Origin: QHWK01 sp035315685
GTDB lineage: Bacteria > Acidobacteriota > Vicinamibacteria > Vicinamibacterales > CAVVIG01
NCBI GenBank assembly: GCA_035315685.1
Contig: DATFXR010000806.1
Span: 1 to 37,842, forward strand
Length of the DNA stretch: 37,842 bases
Direction: 5' to 3'
Shown here: positions 15,785 to 23,428 of the stretch, in pieces
How positions within the stretch are numbered: position 1 is the stretch's first letter
Layout: every line of letters starts with the position of its first letter
Position numbers and translations under genes: made by a program
Notes under the pieces: model-generated
What the model was told of the DNA's origin: nothing
Database searches by the model: none
What the model saw: only the letters and a program-made list of their open reading frames with translations

Positions 15785-15950
15785 ACGCCCATTGAATCGA
15801 GGCCGCGCTGAATCGTCGACCGCGAGATGCCGGTGGCCCCGCTCGACCACGGCGATGCCGCCATGCCCAAGCGCCCGCGCCTCAGTCGCCGCCCAGAGTG
15901 GGCGCGAGCGCTCCGTGAACAGCGGCTGACCATCGCCAAAACCAGTCCGA
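15785..15950 (-). pseudogene. ISAzo13-type transposase, N-terminal remnant
   Basis: On the minus strand one frame reads PLFTERSRPLWAATEARALG followed by HGGIAVVERG. A neighbouring frame continues TGISRSTIQRGLDSMG. Together they match the typical start of ISAzo13-family transposases (LxERxRRLWAAxEAxALGxGGI...ATGxSRxTIxRG). Only about 55 residues survive and a frameshift lies between the two parts. The remaining bases of the 310-bp gap (15677-15986) hold nothing else I recognise. Confidence 0.6.
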
Positions 15951-15986
15951 GTTGAATTACGCCCCGCTGCGGCCCACGATCGCCCC

Positions 15987-17015
15987 ATGCTGGAGCTGCT
16001 CATTGTGGTTGTCCGCGGCTTGGCGCTGGTGCTGCGCGGCCATCGGGAGTTGGTCCTCGAGAACGTGGCCCTGCGCCAGCAACTGGCGGCTATGCAACGT
16101 GCCCAGAAGCGAGTCCCGTTGAACACATGCGATCGACTGTTTTGGATCGCCTTAGCGCACGGCTGGCGCCGCTGGCGCACGGCGTTGCTGTTCGTTCAAC
16201 CCGACACCGTCGTGCGCTGGCATCGCGACTGGCTGCGCCGCCGATGGACGCGGCGGTCGAAACGTCGACCTGAGGGTCGTCCACCGATCGATCCACAGAT
16301 CCGCGCCCTCGTTTAACGGATGGCCACCGCGAATCCCTTATGGGGCGCGCCGCGGATTCATGGGGAGTTGCGGACCCTCGGCGTCGACGTCTCCGAGCGC
16401 ACGGTGTCGCGTCTGCTCGCACCGCACCCACGTCCGCGCTCGCAGACCTGGAAAACGTTCCTGACGAATCACCTCACGGCAGCCGCCGCAGTGGATTTCT
16501 TCACCGTACCGACGCTTACCGGCCGCGTCCTATCGTGCTGGTCGTGTTGTCGCATTGCCGTCGGCGCATCGTGCACTTCAATATCACTGAGCATCCGACC
16601 GCGGCGTGGGCGGCTCAACAAGTCGTCGAGGCCTTTCCGGACGACACCGTGCCGAAATGGTTGCATCGCGATCGTGACAGCGTCTACGGGGAGAGCTTCC
16701 ACCGGCGAGTGGCGAACATGGGGCATCACCGAGGTCGTCTCAGCCCCGGCGAGCCCCTGGCAAAATCCATTCGTTGAACGGCTGATCGGCTCAATCCGCC
16801 GCGAATGTTTGGACCACATGATCGTGCTCAACGCGCCACATCTGCGACGCATTCTCACGATCTATAGCCGGTACTATCATCGAAGCCGGACGCATCTTGG
16901 GCTCGAGAAGGACGCGCCAGATCGCCGGCCCGTCTCACCACCATCCGCTGGACCGATCATCGCGGTTCCGGAAGTCGGCGGTCTTCATCACCGGTACGAA
17001 CGGCAGGCAGCGTAA
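15987..17015 (+). pseudogene. DDE integrase-core transposase with stop codon and frameshifts
   Basis: This starts MLELLIVVVRGLALVLRGHR and encodes a helix-turn-helix region up to RRPEGRPPIDPQIRALV, where TAA (16314-16316) stops the frame. It reopens in the same frame with ATANPLWGAPRIHGELRTLG. Near 16525 the sense frame jumps (VVLSHCRRRIVHFNITEHP, then LHRDRDSVYGESFH) and returns near 16715 with GITEVVSAPASPWQNPFVER. The DDE residues are still visible across frames (VDFFTVP, HRDRDS, FVERLIGS), and the C-terminus EVGGLHHRYERQAA matches the copy at 10522-11454. One nonsense and two frameshift lesions make it inactive. The element belongs to the same group as the first transposase but is well diverged. 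Confidence 0.85.
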
Positions 17016-17354
17016 CCGCAGGACCTGCCGCGTGCGCAGGGCAGCGGTACCGTCACACCACTCTTGCACGCAGCTCGTTTCGTCAATCGATACGGTTCTG
17101 GAGAAGCCGTCCATTGACCGCGATCTGACCGTACGGTACGAAGCCTGCGCACCGCCGCCCGTGCAAGGGTGCCTCGCCGAGAAGCGCCGACCGAGTTTTG
17201 GCGAACCACAGGATCTGTCGCACCGTATTTCCCAATGTTTTCGGCAATCTCGCTCTCGTCCACGTCCGAATCCCCCCTTCCGCACCAGAACTCAGAGATC
17301 GCAGAATTCCTTGGCGTTAACGGCACGCTTGTTGCGAATCGCAGAAAGCGCGCG
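17016..17354 (+). other. Intergenic debris, no gene recognised
   Basis: Between the second transposase and the small remnant at 17355-17512 no open frame resembles a known protein on either strand. It is probably decayed insertion-related DNA. Confidence 0.45.
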
Positions 17355-17512
17355 TCAGCCCTGGCGCTTTGCCCTTTCTTCCGCGCGTGCACCGCGCAGC
17401 ACGTTTTCGATCGCATAGTTTCCCTCGCGGCAGGCGTACTCGAGGATGCGCTCTGTAGTCGGCAGAAAGGCTATTTCGCCACTCCAGGGTCGTGCCCGCG
17501 TATCGGGATCGA
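17355..17512 (-). pseudogene. C-terminal remnant of a secreted acidobacterial hypothetical protein
   Basis: On the minus strand the frame ending at TGA 17357-17355 reads DPDTRARPWSGEIAFLPTTE then RILEYACREGNYAIENVLRG and ARAEERAKRQG. The pattern 'D..x.RPW....T..ILEYAC.EGNY....IL.GAR' is a recurrent C-terminus of secreted proteins of unknown function in Acidobacteriota. The intact protein at 27561-28370 ends in a related way (YTAPWTVKLT, LLSYICMENE). About 50 codons survive and nothing upstream matches. Confidence 0.5.
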
Positions 17513-17651
17513 ACAATGGCAAACGAGCGGATCATGCTGATCACGGGATCGCCGTTGACATCGACGTCGCCACGTTCGCGGCTTTCAACGCCGTCAGCCG
17601 TGCTTCGACCGTGCTCATGAGCGCCATCAGCGACCGGAGCACTGTTCTGGA

Positions 17652-18551
17652 ATGAATATCGACTACCACGAATGGCCGCCGTGCGCCGCGCTGAACGGCG
17701 TCGTCCTGGCGTATTGGCGTGTTGCTGGCGACGGCACGTCCGTGCCGTCGCCGACGATCCTGCCCGACGCCTACGTCGAAATCGTCCTCAACCTCGGCGG
17801 CACGGTCACGCTCGAGGGGCGTCCGTTCACGGGGATCCAACCCTCGAGAGCGGTCGTCGGGCTGCTCGAGACAGCGATCGAAATGGAATATCCGCCTGAT
17901 GTGTGCACGTTCGGCATCCGGCTGCATCCCGCCCGCGCCGCGACATTCCTCGGCGTCCGGACGCGCGCGCTCATGAATACGGTGAGTCCGCTCGGCGAGC
18001 TGTCGCCGCCACTCGACGAACAATTGTCGCGCGTGACCGAAGCGCATTCGCGAATCGATTCACCGGAAGCGCGCGACGCCCTCGAGACTGTTCTCATCGA
18101 GCATCTCCGGCGTGCACCACCGAAGGACGATCTGATCGTTCGTGCGGTCGATCGTCTGCTCGCCTCCGACCAACCGCTCGCGGTTTCCGATCTCGCCGTG
18201 GCGCTCGGCGTGTCGCCGCGCCACCTGCATCGGCGCTTTCTCGCCGATGTTGGCGTGTCGCCAAAACGCCTCGAGCGACTGGCGCGTTTTGCGCGTGCCT
18301 GGCGGCAGGCGGTCATGGGCCCGCCGGTCACATGGGCAGACCTCGCGCTCGCAAACGGCTACGCCGACCAATCGCATCTGGTGCGCGAATTTCGCACGTT
18401 CGGTGCACGCCCTCCGGCCCACCTCTTTACTGCCGAATGGTACGACGCGACGACCGTCACGCGCGCGGATGGTCCTCCGAACGATGTCCGATCCGTTCAA
18501 GACGGGTCTGGCCAGACGCGGGATGATGAGCGTCGGAGGAAGAAACGATGA
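17652..18551 (+). CDS. AraC family transcriptional regulator
   Basis: A 299-residue regulator. Residues 1-160 form an N-terminal sensing domain of the DUF6597 type (ILPDAYVEIVLNLGG, FGIRLHPARAATFLGV). Residues about 175-265 carry the double helix-turn-helix of AraC/XylS proteins (LAVSDLAVALGVSPRHLHRR and WADLALANGYADQSHLVREF, then GARPPAHL). The last 35 residues are a polar tail. The stop overlaps the next gene's start by 4 nt (18548-18551), so regulator and VOC protein are co-translated. This pairing is common for small detoxification modules controlled by an AraC protein. The ribosome binding site is weak. Confidence 0.92.
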   Translation: MNIDYHEWPPCAALNGVVLAYWRVAGDGTSVPSPTILPDAYVEIVLNLGGTVTLEGRPFTGIQPSRAVVGLLETAIEMEYPPDVCTFGIRLHPARAATFLGVRTRALMNTVSPLGELSPPLDEQLSRVTEAHSRIDSPEARDALETVLIEHLRRAPPKDDLIVRAVDRLLASDQPLAVSDLAVALGVSPRHLHRRFLADVGVSPKRLERLARFARAWRQAVMGPPVTWADLALANGYADQSHLVREFRTFGARPPAHLFTAEWYDATTVTRADGPPNDVRSVQDGSGQTRDDERRRKKR

Positions 18552-18937
18552 CGATGCGTCTCAGCGTGTTTACCGTGTTCGTGAACGATCAGGATCAGGC
18601 GGTCCGGTTCTACGTCGATCGGCTCGGCTTCGTCGTCGCCGAGGACAGCCGTCTCGGCGACTACCGGTGGCTCCTGGTGCGCGCGCCGGAAACCCCGGAC
18701 GGTGCGATCAACCTCGAGCTGGCCCGGACGCCGGACCAGCAGGCTCTGGTCGGGAAGCAAGGCGGGGGCAAGCCGCTGTTTGCGCTGGCGACGGATGACT
18801 GCCGTCGCGACTTCCACGCGATGACGGCCCGCGGAGTGGCCTTCGACGGCGAGCCCCGGACGATGCCGTACGGCACAGGCGTGACGCTCAACGACTTGTA
18901 CGGCAACAAGATCTATCTGAACGAGGACCCGCACTGA
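18548..18937 (+). CDS. VOC/glyoxalase superfamily protein
   Basis: A 129-residue vicinal-oxygen-chelate protein: betaalphabetabetabeta units start FTVFVNDQDQAVRFYVDRLG and FALATDDCRRDFHAMTARGV. The C-terminal strand is VTLNDLYGNKIYLNED, with the usual metal-side Glu near the end. Members include glyoxalase I-like lyases, dioxygenases and resistance proteins; the substrate cannot be told. GGAGGA (18535-18540) sits 7 bases before the ATG at 18548, inside the end of the AraC gene. A second ATG at 18554 is possible. Confidence 0.9.
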   Translation: MTMRLSVFTVFVNDQDQAVRFYVDRLGFVVAEDSRLGDYRWLLVRAPETPDGAINLELARTPDQQALVGKQGGGKPLFALATDDCRRDFHAMTARGVAFDGEPRTMPYGTGVTLNDLYGNKIYLNEDPH

Positions 18938-19021
18938 CTTCACGATCCATCGGCCTCGTGCGTTGTCGATTCCGCCGCACGCCGCTCGTATAGAGAGTGG
19001 GAACGACGAAAGGAGAGACCG

Positions 19022-19087
19022 ATGAGATACCTCAAGCTCTTGCTGGCACTTGTCTTGCTCGGCGCGCGCACGGAGAACCTGCGATGA
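19022..19087 (+). CDS. Very short ORF before the DGPF remnant
   Basis: AAAGGAGAG lies just before ATG 19022, which opens a 21-codon frame (MRYLKLLLALVLLGARTENL, R) whose stop overlaps the next ATG (ATGA at 19084-19087). The good ribosome binding site suggests it was or is translated. It may be the collapsed start of a DGPF/YCII-type gene or a leader peptide coupling translation to the next frame. Confidence 0.3.
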   Translation: MRYLKLLLALVLLGARTENLR

Positions 19088-19257
19088 CGCAGTACCTGCT
19101 CAGCGTGTATCAGCCGGACGGTCCGCCGCCGCCGCGCGAAGTCCCCGAGAAGATCATGCGCGACCTGGACGTCGTGCGGCAGGAGCTCGTTGCGACGAAC
19201 GCGTGGGTCTTCTCCGGCGGACTGTACCCACCGACCTCCGCAACCGCGCAACACTGA
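19084..19257 (+). pseudogene. DGPF/YCII-domain protein, C-terminally truncated
   Basis: The 57-residue frame MTQYLLSVYQPDGPPPPREV to NAWVFSGGLYPPTSATAQH matches the first half of small YCII-related (DGPF) proteins of about 115 residues that often accompany ECF sigma factors. The conserved second half, including the DGPF motif, is missing, and the frame ends by running into the leader of the SMP-30 gene. It looks like a deletion joining this gene to its neighbour. No sigma factor gene is adjacent. Confidence 0.75.
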
Positions 19258-19300
19258 TCTGGACACGGGTCGCGCCGCGGCAGTGAAGAGGAGCCGAATC

Positions 19301-20155
19301 ATGCCCGAGACGGAACTGCTCCTGACTGAGCTCGCGTTTGGTGAATCGCCACGCTGGCATGACGGCCGTCTGTGGGTCGCCGACTGGGGCCTGCAGCAGA
19401 TACTCGTGCTCGACGCCGATGGCACGCGCGACGTCGCGGTGCAATGCCGCTTCCCGTCGTTTCAGCCGATCTGCTTCGACTGGCTGCTCGACGGCCGCAT
19501 GCTGGTCGTTTCGTCGCGCGATGCCCTTCTTCTTCGCAAAGAGCCGGACGGGACGCTCGTGACGCACGCGGACTTGAGCGCCGTCTCGCGCGGCTGGAAC
19601 GAAATCGTGATTGACGGTCGCGGCAACGCGTACGTGAATGGTGGCGGTTTCGATGTGATGGCGGGCGAGAAATTCAGTCCGGGCATGATCGTCCTCGTGA
19701 CCCCGGATGGCGCCGTCAGTCGCGTCGCCGACGGCATCGCCTTTCCAAACGGGATCGCCGTGATGCCCGACAATTCGACGCTGATCGTGGCCGAGTCGTA
19801 CGGGAAGAAGCTCACAGCGTTCGACATCGCCCGCGACGGCACGCTGTCCAACGGACGCGCCTGGGCCGATCTCGGCGACGGTGTGCCGGATGGTATCTGC
19901 ATCGATGCCGAAGGCGCCGTGTGGTACGCCGACGTCCCCAACCAGTGTTGCGTGCGCGTGCGCGAAGGCGGCGAGGTGCTCGAGCGCATCCATTTCGATC
20001 GTGGATGCTTCGCCTGCATGCTCGGCGGGGATGATGGCCGGACGTTGTTCATGGTCGTGCGCGAGTGGCGTGGTATGCAGCACGCAACCGATGACTCGCG
20101 TACCGGCCAGGTAATCACGATGAAGGCGCCCGCGCCACATGCGGGCTGGCCGTGA
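19301..20155 (+). CDS. SMP-30/gluconolactonase family hydrolase
   Basis: A 284-residue six-bladed beta-propeller of the SMP-30/gluconolactonase/LRE type. It opens with the metal-site Glu region LAFGESPRWHDGRLWVADWG. It continues with SRGWNEIVIDGRGNAYVNGG (Asn ligand), IAFPNGIAVMPDNSTLIVAES and VPDGICIDAEGAVWYADVPN (Asp ligand), and ends ADDSRTGQ-like before a short tail. These enzymes hydrolyse sugar lactones or related esters with a divalent cation in the cytoplasm. ATG 19301 was chosen for the GAAGAGGAG ribosome binding site directly upstream; the frame extends further left but without homology. Confidence 0.9.
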   Translation: MPETELLLTELAFGESPRWHDGRLWVADWGLQQILVLDADGTRDVAVQCRFPSFQPICFDWLLDGRMLVVSSRDALLLRKEPDGTLVTHADLSAVSRGWNEIVIDGRGNAYVNGGGFDVMAGEKFSPGMIVLVTPDGAVSRVADGIAFPNGIAVMPDNSTLIVAESYGKKLTAFDIARDGTLSNGRAWADLGDGVPDGICIDAEGAVWYADVPNQCCVRVREGGEVLERIHFDRGCFACMLGGDDGRTLFMVVREWRGMQHATDDSRTGQVITMKAPAPHAGWP

Positions 20156-20226
20156 ACACCCAGGCTCCGACGATCGTCGGTTCCATTCGCCTGGCGCTAT
20201 GCGTCGATGTGATCAGAGCATGAGAG

Positions 20227-20685
20227 ATGCGTAGTTCAACCTCGCCGCTGATGTGGATCATCGCGTTCAAGGCGTTCAAGACCGTGTCGCTGGTGGCGCT
20301 TGGCATCACCCTTCTGGCAACCCGTCGGGGTGATCCGGTTGACCTGCTGACGCGATTCGCGCTCGCCGTTCACCTGCCGCTGTCGTCAGAGCTGTTCGAC
20401 CGGGCACTCCGGTTGGCAATGAACCTCACCCTGCGCCGGCAGACCGCGATCGGCGTCACGGCACTCGGCTACGCCCTGCTGATGGGCAGCGAAGGTATCG
20501 CGCTCTACCTCCGCAAGCCGTGGGCGCGCTGGTTCACGATCATCGCGACCAGCTCGCTGCTGCCGATCGAGATCTACGAAATCGTCCGCGAGGTGCGCCC
20601 GCTCCGAGTGGCCGTGCTGCTCGCCAACGTCGCCGTCGTGATCTACCTGGTGAAGCGAAAGGACCTGTTCGAGGGCGACGCGTAG
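20227..20685 (+). CDS. DUF2127 family membrane protein
   Basis: A 152-residue inner-membrane protein with four hydrophobic segments: MWIIAFKAFKTVSLVALGIT, TAIGVTALGYALLMGSEGIA, WARWFTIIATSSLLPIEIYE and RVAVLLANVAVVIYLV. The layout and the motif LRKPWARWF-x-I...P.EIYEI identify DUF2127, a family of unknown function. It stands between the SMP-30 and glycosidase genes, on the same strand but with 70-bp gaps, so shared transcription is not certain. Confidence 0.88.
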   Translation: MRSSTSPLMWIIAFKAFKTVSLVALGITLLATRRGDPVDLLTRFALAVHLPLSSELFDRALRLAMNLTLRRQTAIGVTALGYALLMGSEGIALYLRKPWARWFTIIATSSLLPIEIYEIVREVRPLRVAVLLANVAVVIYLVKRKDLFEGDA

Positions 20686-20757
20686 GCCGCCGGGCGTCAC
20701 GGTCGCGGGTTGGCGGACGATGGGCTAATATCCGCGCACAGCGAAAGGTCGGCCACC

Positions 20758-21864
20758 ATGCGAAGTCTCTGGCTCGTCGTCGCAGCGGCCATCGCGGCCG
20801 TCCCGCAGCCGCAGCGCGCCGGACGGAAGACCGTCGTCACCATCGAAGGACGGGAGTTCCGGGTGAACGGGCGGCCGACTTACGCCCGGCGCACCTACGA
20901 CGGAGCGGCGGTGCAGGGACTTCTGTTCAACTCGCGCATGGTGCAGGGCATCTTCGACGATCGGAATCCGGCGACGCGCAGCAGATGGGCGTACCCTGAC
21001 GGACCCTGGGATCCCGAGCGGAACACGCGCGAGTTCATCGCCGCCATGCCGCTCTGGAAGGCGAACGGCTTGCTGGCCTTCACGATCAACCTCCAGGGCG
21101 GCAGCCCGGAAGGCTACAGCGGGTCGCAGCCGTGGGTGAATTCGTCGTTCGAGACCGACGGCAGGCTGCGGCCGGATTACATGTCGCGGCTGGAGCGCAT
21201 CCTCGATCGCGCCGACGAACTGGGCATGGTCGCAATCGTCGGCTTCTTCTACCAGGGGCAGGAGCGGCAGATGGACGGCGCCGACTCGGTCATCCGCGCG
21301 GCCGACGAGGCGATCGACTGGCTGATCGCCAGGGGCTACACCAACGTGCTGGTCGAAGTCGCGAACGAAGCCGACAACGCAGGATTCAAGTACGACGTCG
21401 TCAAACCCGCCGGACGCGCGGTGGAGCTGATCAATCGCCTCAGGGAGCGATCGAATCGGCCGTCGTCGTCAGGCCGACTGCCGATCAGCACCAGCCTCAA
21501 CGGCGGAACAGTACCATCGGATTCGCTGGTTCGTGCTGTGGACTTCGTCCTCCTGCACGGCAACGGCGTGAGGGATCCGGCGCGCATCACACAGATGGTG
21601 GAGGAGACGCGGCAGCTGTCGAACTACCGCGGGCAGCCGATTCTCTTCAATGAAGACGATCACTTCGACTTCGACAAGCGCGAGAACAACATGCTCGCGG
21701 CGGTGCGCGCCTACGCGAGCTGGGGGTTCTTCGACTACCGCCTGGCCGGAGAGCCGTTCGACGCCGGCTATCAGAGCGTGCCCGTGAACTGGACGATCAG
21801 CTCGCAGCGGAAGCGGGAGTTCTTCGAGCTGCTGGCCAGGGTGACCGGCGTCACGGCGAAATGA
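20758..21864 (+). CDS. Secreted GH-A clan glycoside hydrolase-like protein
   Basis: A 368-residue protein with a signal peptide (MRSLWLVVAAAIAAVPQPQR) and a TIM-barrel of the cellulase-like GH-A clan. The probable acid/base Glu204 lies in VLVEVANEADN (the strand-4 'NE' motif). The probable nucleophile Glu299 lies in PILFNEDDHF at strand 7. Earlier landmarks are LAFTINLQGGSPEGYSGSQP and the helix MSRLERILDRADELGM. The substrate is unknown; a plant- or microbe-derived polysaccharide is the usual guess. ATG 20758 is preferred because it gives the signal peptide; the frame is open to 20710. Confidence 0.8.
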   Translation: MRSLWLVVAAAIAAVPQPQRAGRKTVVTIEGREFRVNGRPTYARRTYDGAAVQGLLFNSRMVQGIFDDRNPATRSRWAYPDGPWDPERNTREFIAAMPLWKANGLLAFTINLQGGSPEGYSGSQPWVNSSFETDGRLRPDYMSRLERILDRADELGMVAIVGFFYQGQERQMDGADSVIRAADEAIDWLIARGYTNVLVEVANEADNAGFKYDVVKPAGRAVELINRLRERSNRPSSSGRLPISTSLNGGTVPSDSLVRAVDFVLLHGNGVRDPARITQMVEETRQLSNYRGQPILFNEDDHFDFDKRENNMLAAVRAYASWGFFDYRLAGEPFDAGYQSVPVNWTISSQRKREFFELLARVTGVTAK

Positions 21865-21912
21865 TTGCGTCTGCAATTCCGGTCGCTCGGCACATCAGTA
21901 ACGCACGCGACC

Positions 21913-21933
21913 GCGTGGGCTGGTAGCCCACGC
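21913..21933. repeat. Perfect 9-bp hairpin (REP-like or terminator)
   Basis: GCGTGGGCT (21913-21921) and AGCCCACGC (21925-21933) pair perfectly around GGT. There is no T-run after it in either direction, so a classical intrinsic terminator is doubtful. Hairpins with this 'GTGGGCT-n-AGCCCAC' core are often dispersed in acidobacterial intergenic DNA, so a REP-like unit is plausible. Confidence 0.55.
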
Positions 21934-21975
21934 TCTGCCCGTCGCGTCACTGCGACGCATTGAGGGACTGCTCAA

Positions 21976-23355
21976 ATGAATCAGAACTACGACGCGATCA
22001 TCATCGGTGCCGGTCAGGCAGGACCGCCGCTCGCGAAGCGGCTGGCAGACGCCGGGATGTCGGTCGCCGTGATCGAGCGGCATCTCTTCGGCGGGACGTG
22101 TGTGAACACCGGGTGCATTCCGACGAAAGCGATGGTGGCCAGCGCGTACGCCGCGCGGGTGGCGCGCCGCGCGCTCGACTACGGCGTGACAGTCGGCGGT
22201 GATGTCAGCGTCGACATGCAGCGGGTCAAGGCGCGGAAAGACGGTATCTCGGAGCAATCACGCGCTGGCGTCGAGAAGTCGCTGCGAAGCCTGCCGCACT
22301 GCGACGTCTATACCGGACACGCGCGATTCCGATCAGCCCGTGAGGTCGCGGTCGGCGAGCGCGTCCTCAGCGCCGATCGCATCTTCCTCGACGTCGGAGG
22401 GCGCGCCGCAGTGCCGGCGATGCCGGGAGTCGAACAGGTTCCGTTCCTCACGAACAGCTCGATGATGCACCTGGACGCGGCGCCGCCGCATCTCCTCATC
22501 GTCGGCGGCAGCTATGTCGGGCTGGAATTCGGCCAGATGTTTCGTCGCTTCGGATCCGAGGTGACGATCGTCGAGATGGGATCGCGAGTCGTCCAGCGCG
22601 AGGACGCCGAGATTTCCGCAGCGATTCAGGACGTCCTGACCAGCGAAGGCATCGCGTTTCGCTTGAATGCCCGCTGCATTCGCGTCAGTGGGCGTGCCGG
22701 CGCCGTCGTCGCGCACGTCGATTGCGAGGAAGGCGGTCCGGCGATCGAATGTACGCATCTGCTCCTCGCGGTTGGCCGGCGGCCCAACACGGACGATCTT
22801 GGACTCGACGCCGCCGGCGTGTTACGCGACGAGCGCGGCTACATCAGCGTGAACGATCGGTTGGAGACCAACATTCCCGGCATCTGGGCGCTCGGCGACT
22901 GCAATGGCAAAGGCGCCTTCACCCATACCGCGTACAACGACTTCGAGATCGTCGCGTCGAACCTGCTGGACGGCGCGACGCGTGGCGTGTCCGACCGGAT
23001 TCCGGCCTACGCGCTCTACATCGACCCTCCCCTCGGCCGTGCCGGCATGAGCGAAACCGAGGCCAGAGAACGCGGGCACACCGTGCAGGTTGGACGACGG
23101 CCGATGACGAGAGTCGCGCGTGCGATCGAAAAGGGCGAGACGAACGGTCTGATGAAGATCGTGGTCGACGCGCACTCGCAGGCCATCCTGGGCGCCGCCG
23201 TATTCGGCACCGGCGGGGACGAAGTGATCCATTGCGTGCTGGATACGATGTACGCCAGGGCGCCGTATCCGGTCCTCCAGCGCGCGATGCATATTCACCC
23301 GACGGTCGCCGAACTCATTCCGACGCTGCTGGAAGAGCTCGCGCCGCCGGCGTAG
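21976..23355 (+). CDS. FAD-dependent disulfide oxidoreductase, mercuric-reductase-like
   Basis: A 459-residue class I pyridine-nucleotide disulfide oxidoreductase. The FAD-binding GAGQAG motif is at residues 11-16. The redox pair C42/C47 lies in GGTCVNTGCIPTKAM. The NAD(P)-binding segment is LLIVGGSYVGLEFGQMF, the second FAD motif is IPGIWALGDCNG, and the dimer-domain HIHPTVAELIPT supplies the catalytic His/Glu. Proteins of this type are commonly annotated as mercuric reductase, but the N-terminal HMA domain and the C-terminal Cys-Cys pair that define MerA are both absent. The true substrate is therefore open. It lies 16 kb from the MerT/MerP-like genes, with no operon link. Confidence 0.9.
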   Translation: MNQNYDAIIIGAGQAGPPLAKRLADAGMSVAVIERHLFGGTCVNTGCIPTKAMVASAYAARVARRALDYGVTVGGDVSVDMQRVKARKDGISEQSRAGVEKSLRSLPHCDVYTGHARFRSAREVAVGERVLSADRIFLDVGGRAAVPAMPGVEQVPFLTNSSMMHLDAAPPHLLIVGGSYVGLEFGQMFRRFGSEVTIVEMGSRVVQREDAEISAAIQDVLTSEGIAFRLNARCIRVSGRAGAVVAHVDCEEGGPAIECTHLLLAVGRRPNTDDLGLDAAGVLRDERGYISVNDRLETNIPGIWALGDCNGKGAFTHTAYNDFEIVASNLLDGATRGVSDRIPAYALYIDPPLGRAGMSETEARERGHTVQVGRRPMTRVARAIEKGETNGLMKIVVDAHSQAILGAAVFGTGGDEVIHCVLDTMYARAPYPVLQRAMHIHPTVAELIPTLLEELAPPA

Positions 23356-23428
23356 CTGGCCTGACCAGTACAGCCACTTCCCATACCGCGCCCCCTCTCT
23401 GTGAAGGCGCGGATCATGCTGCGCGTGC

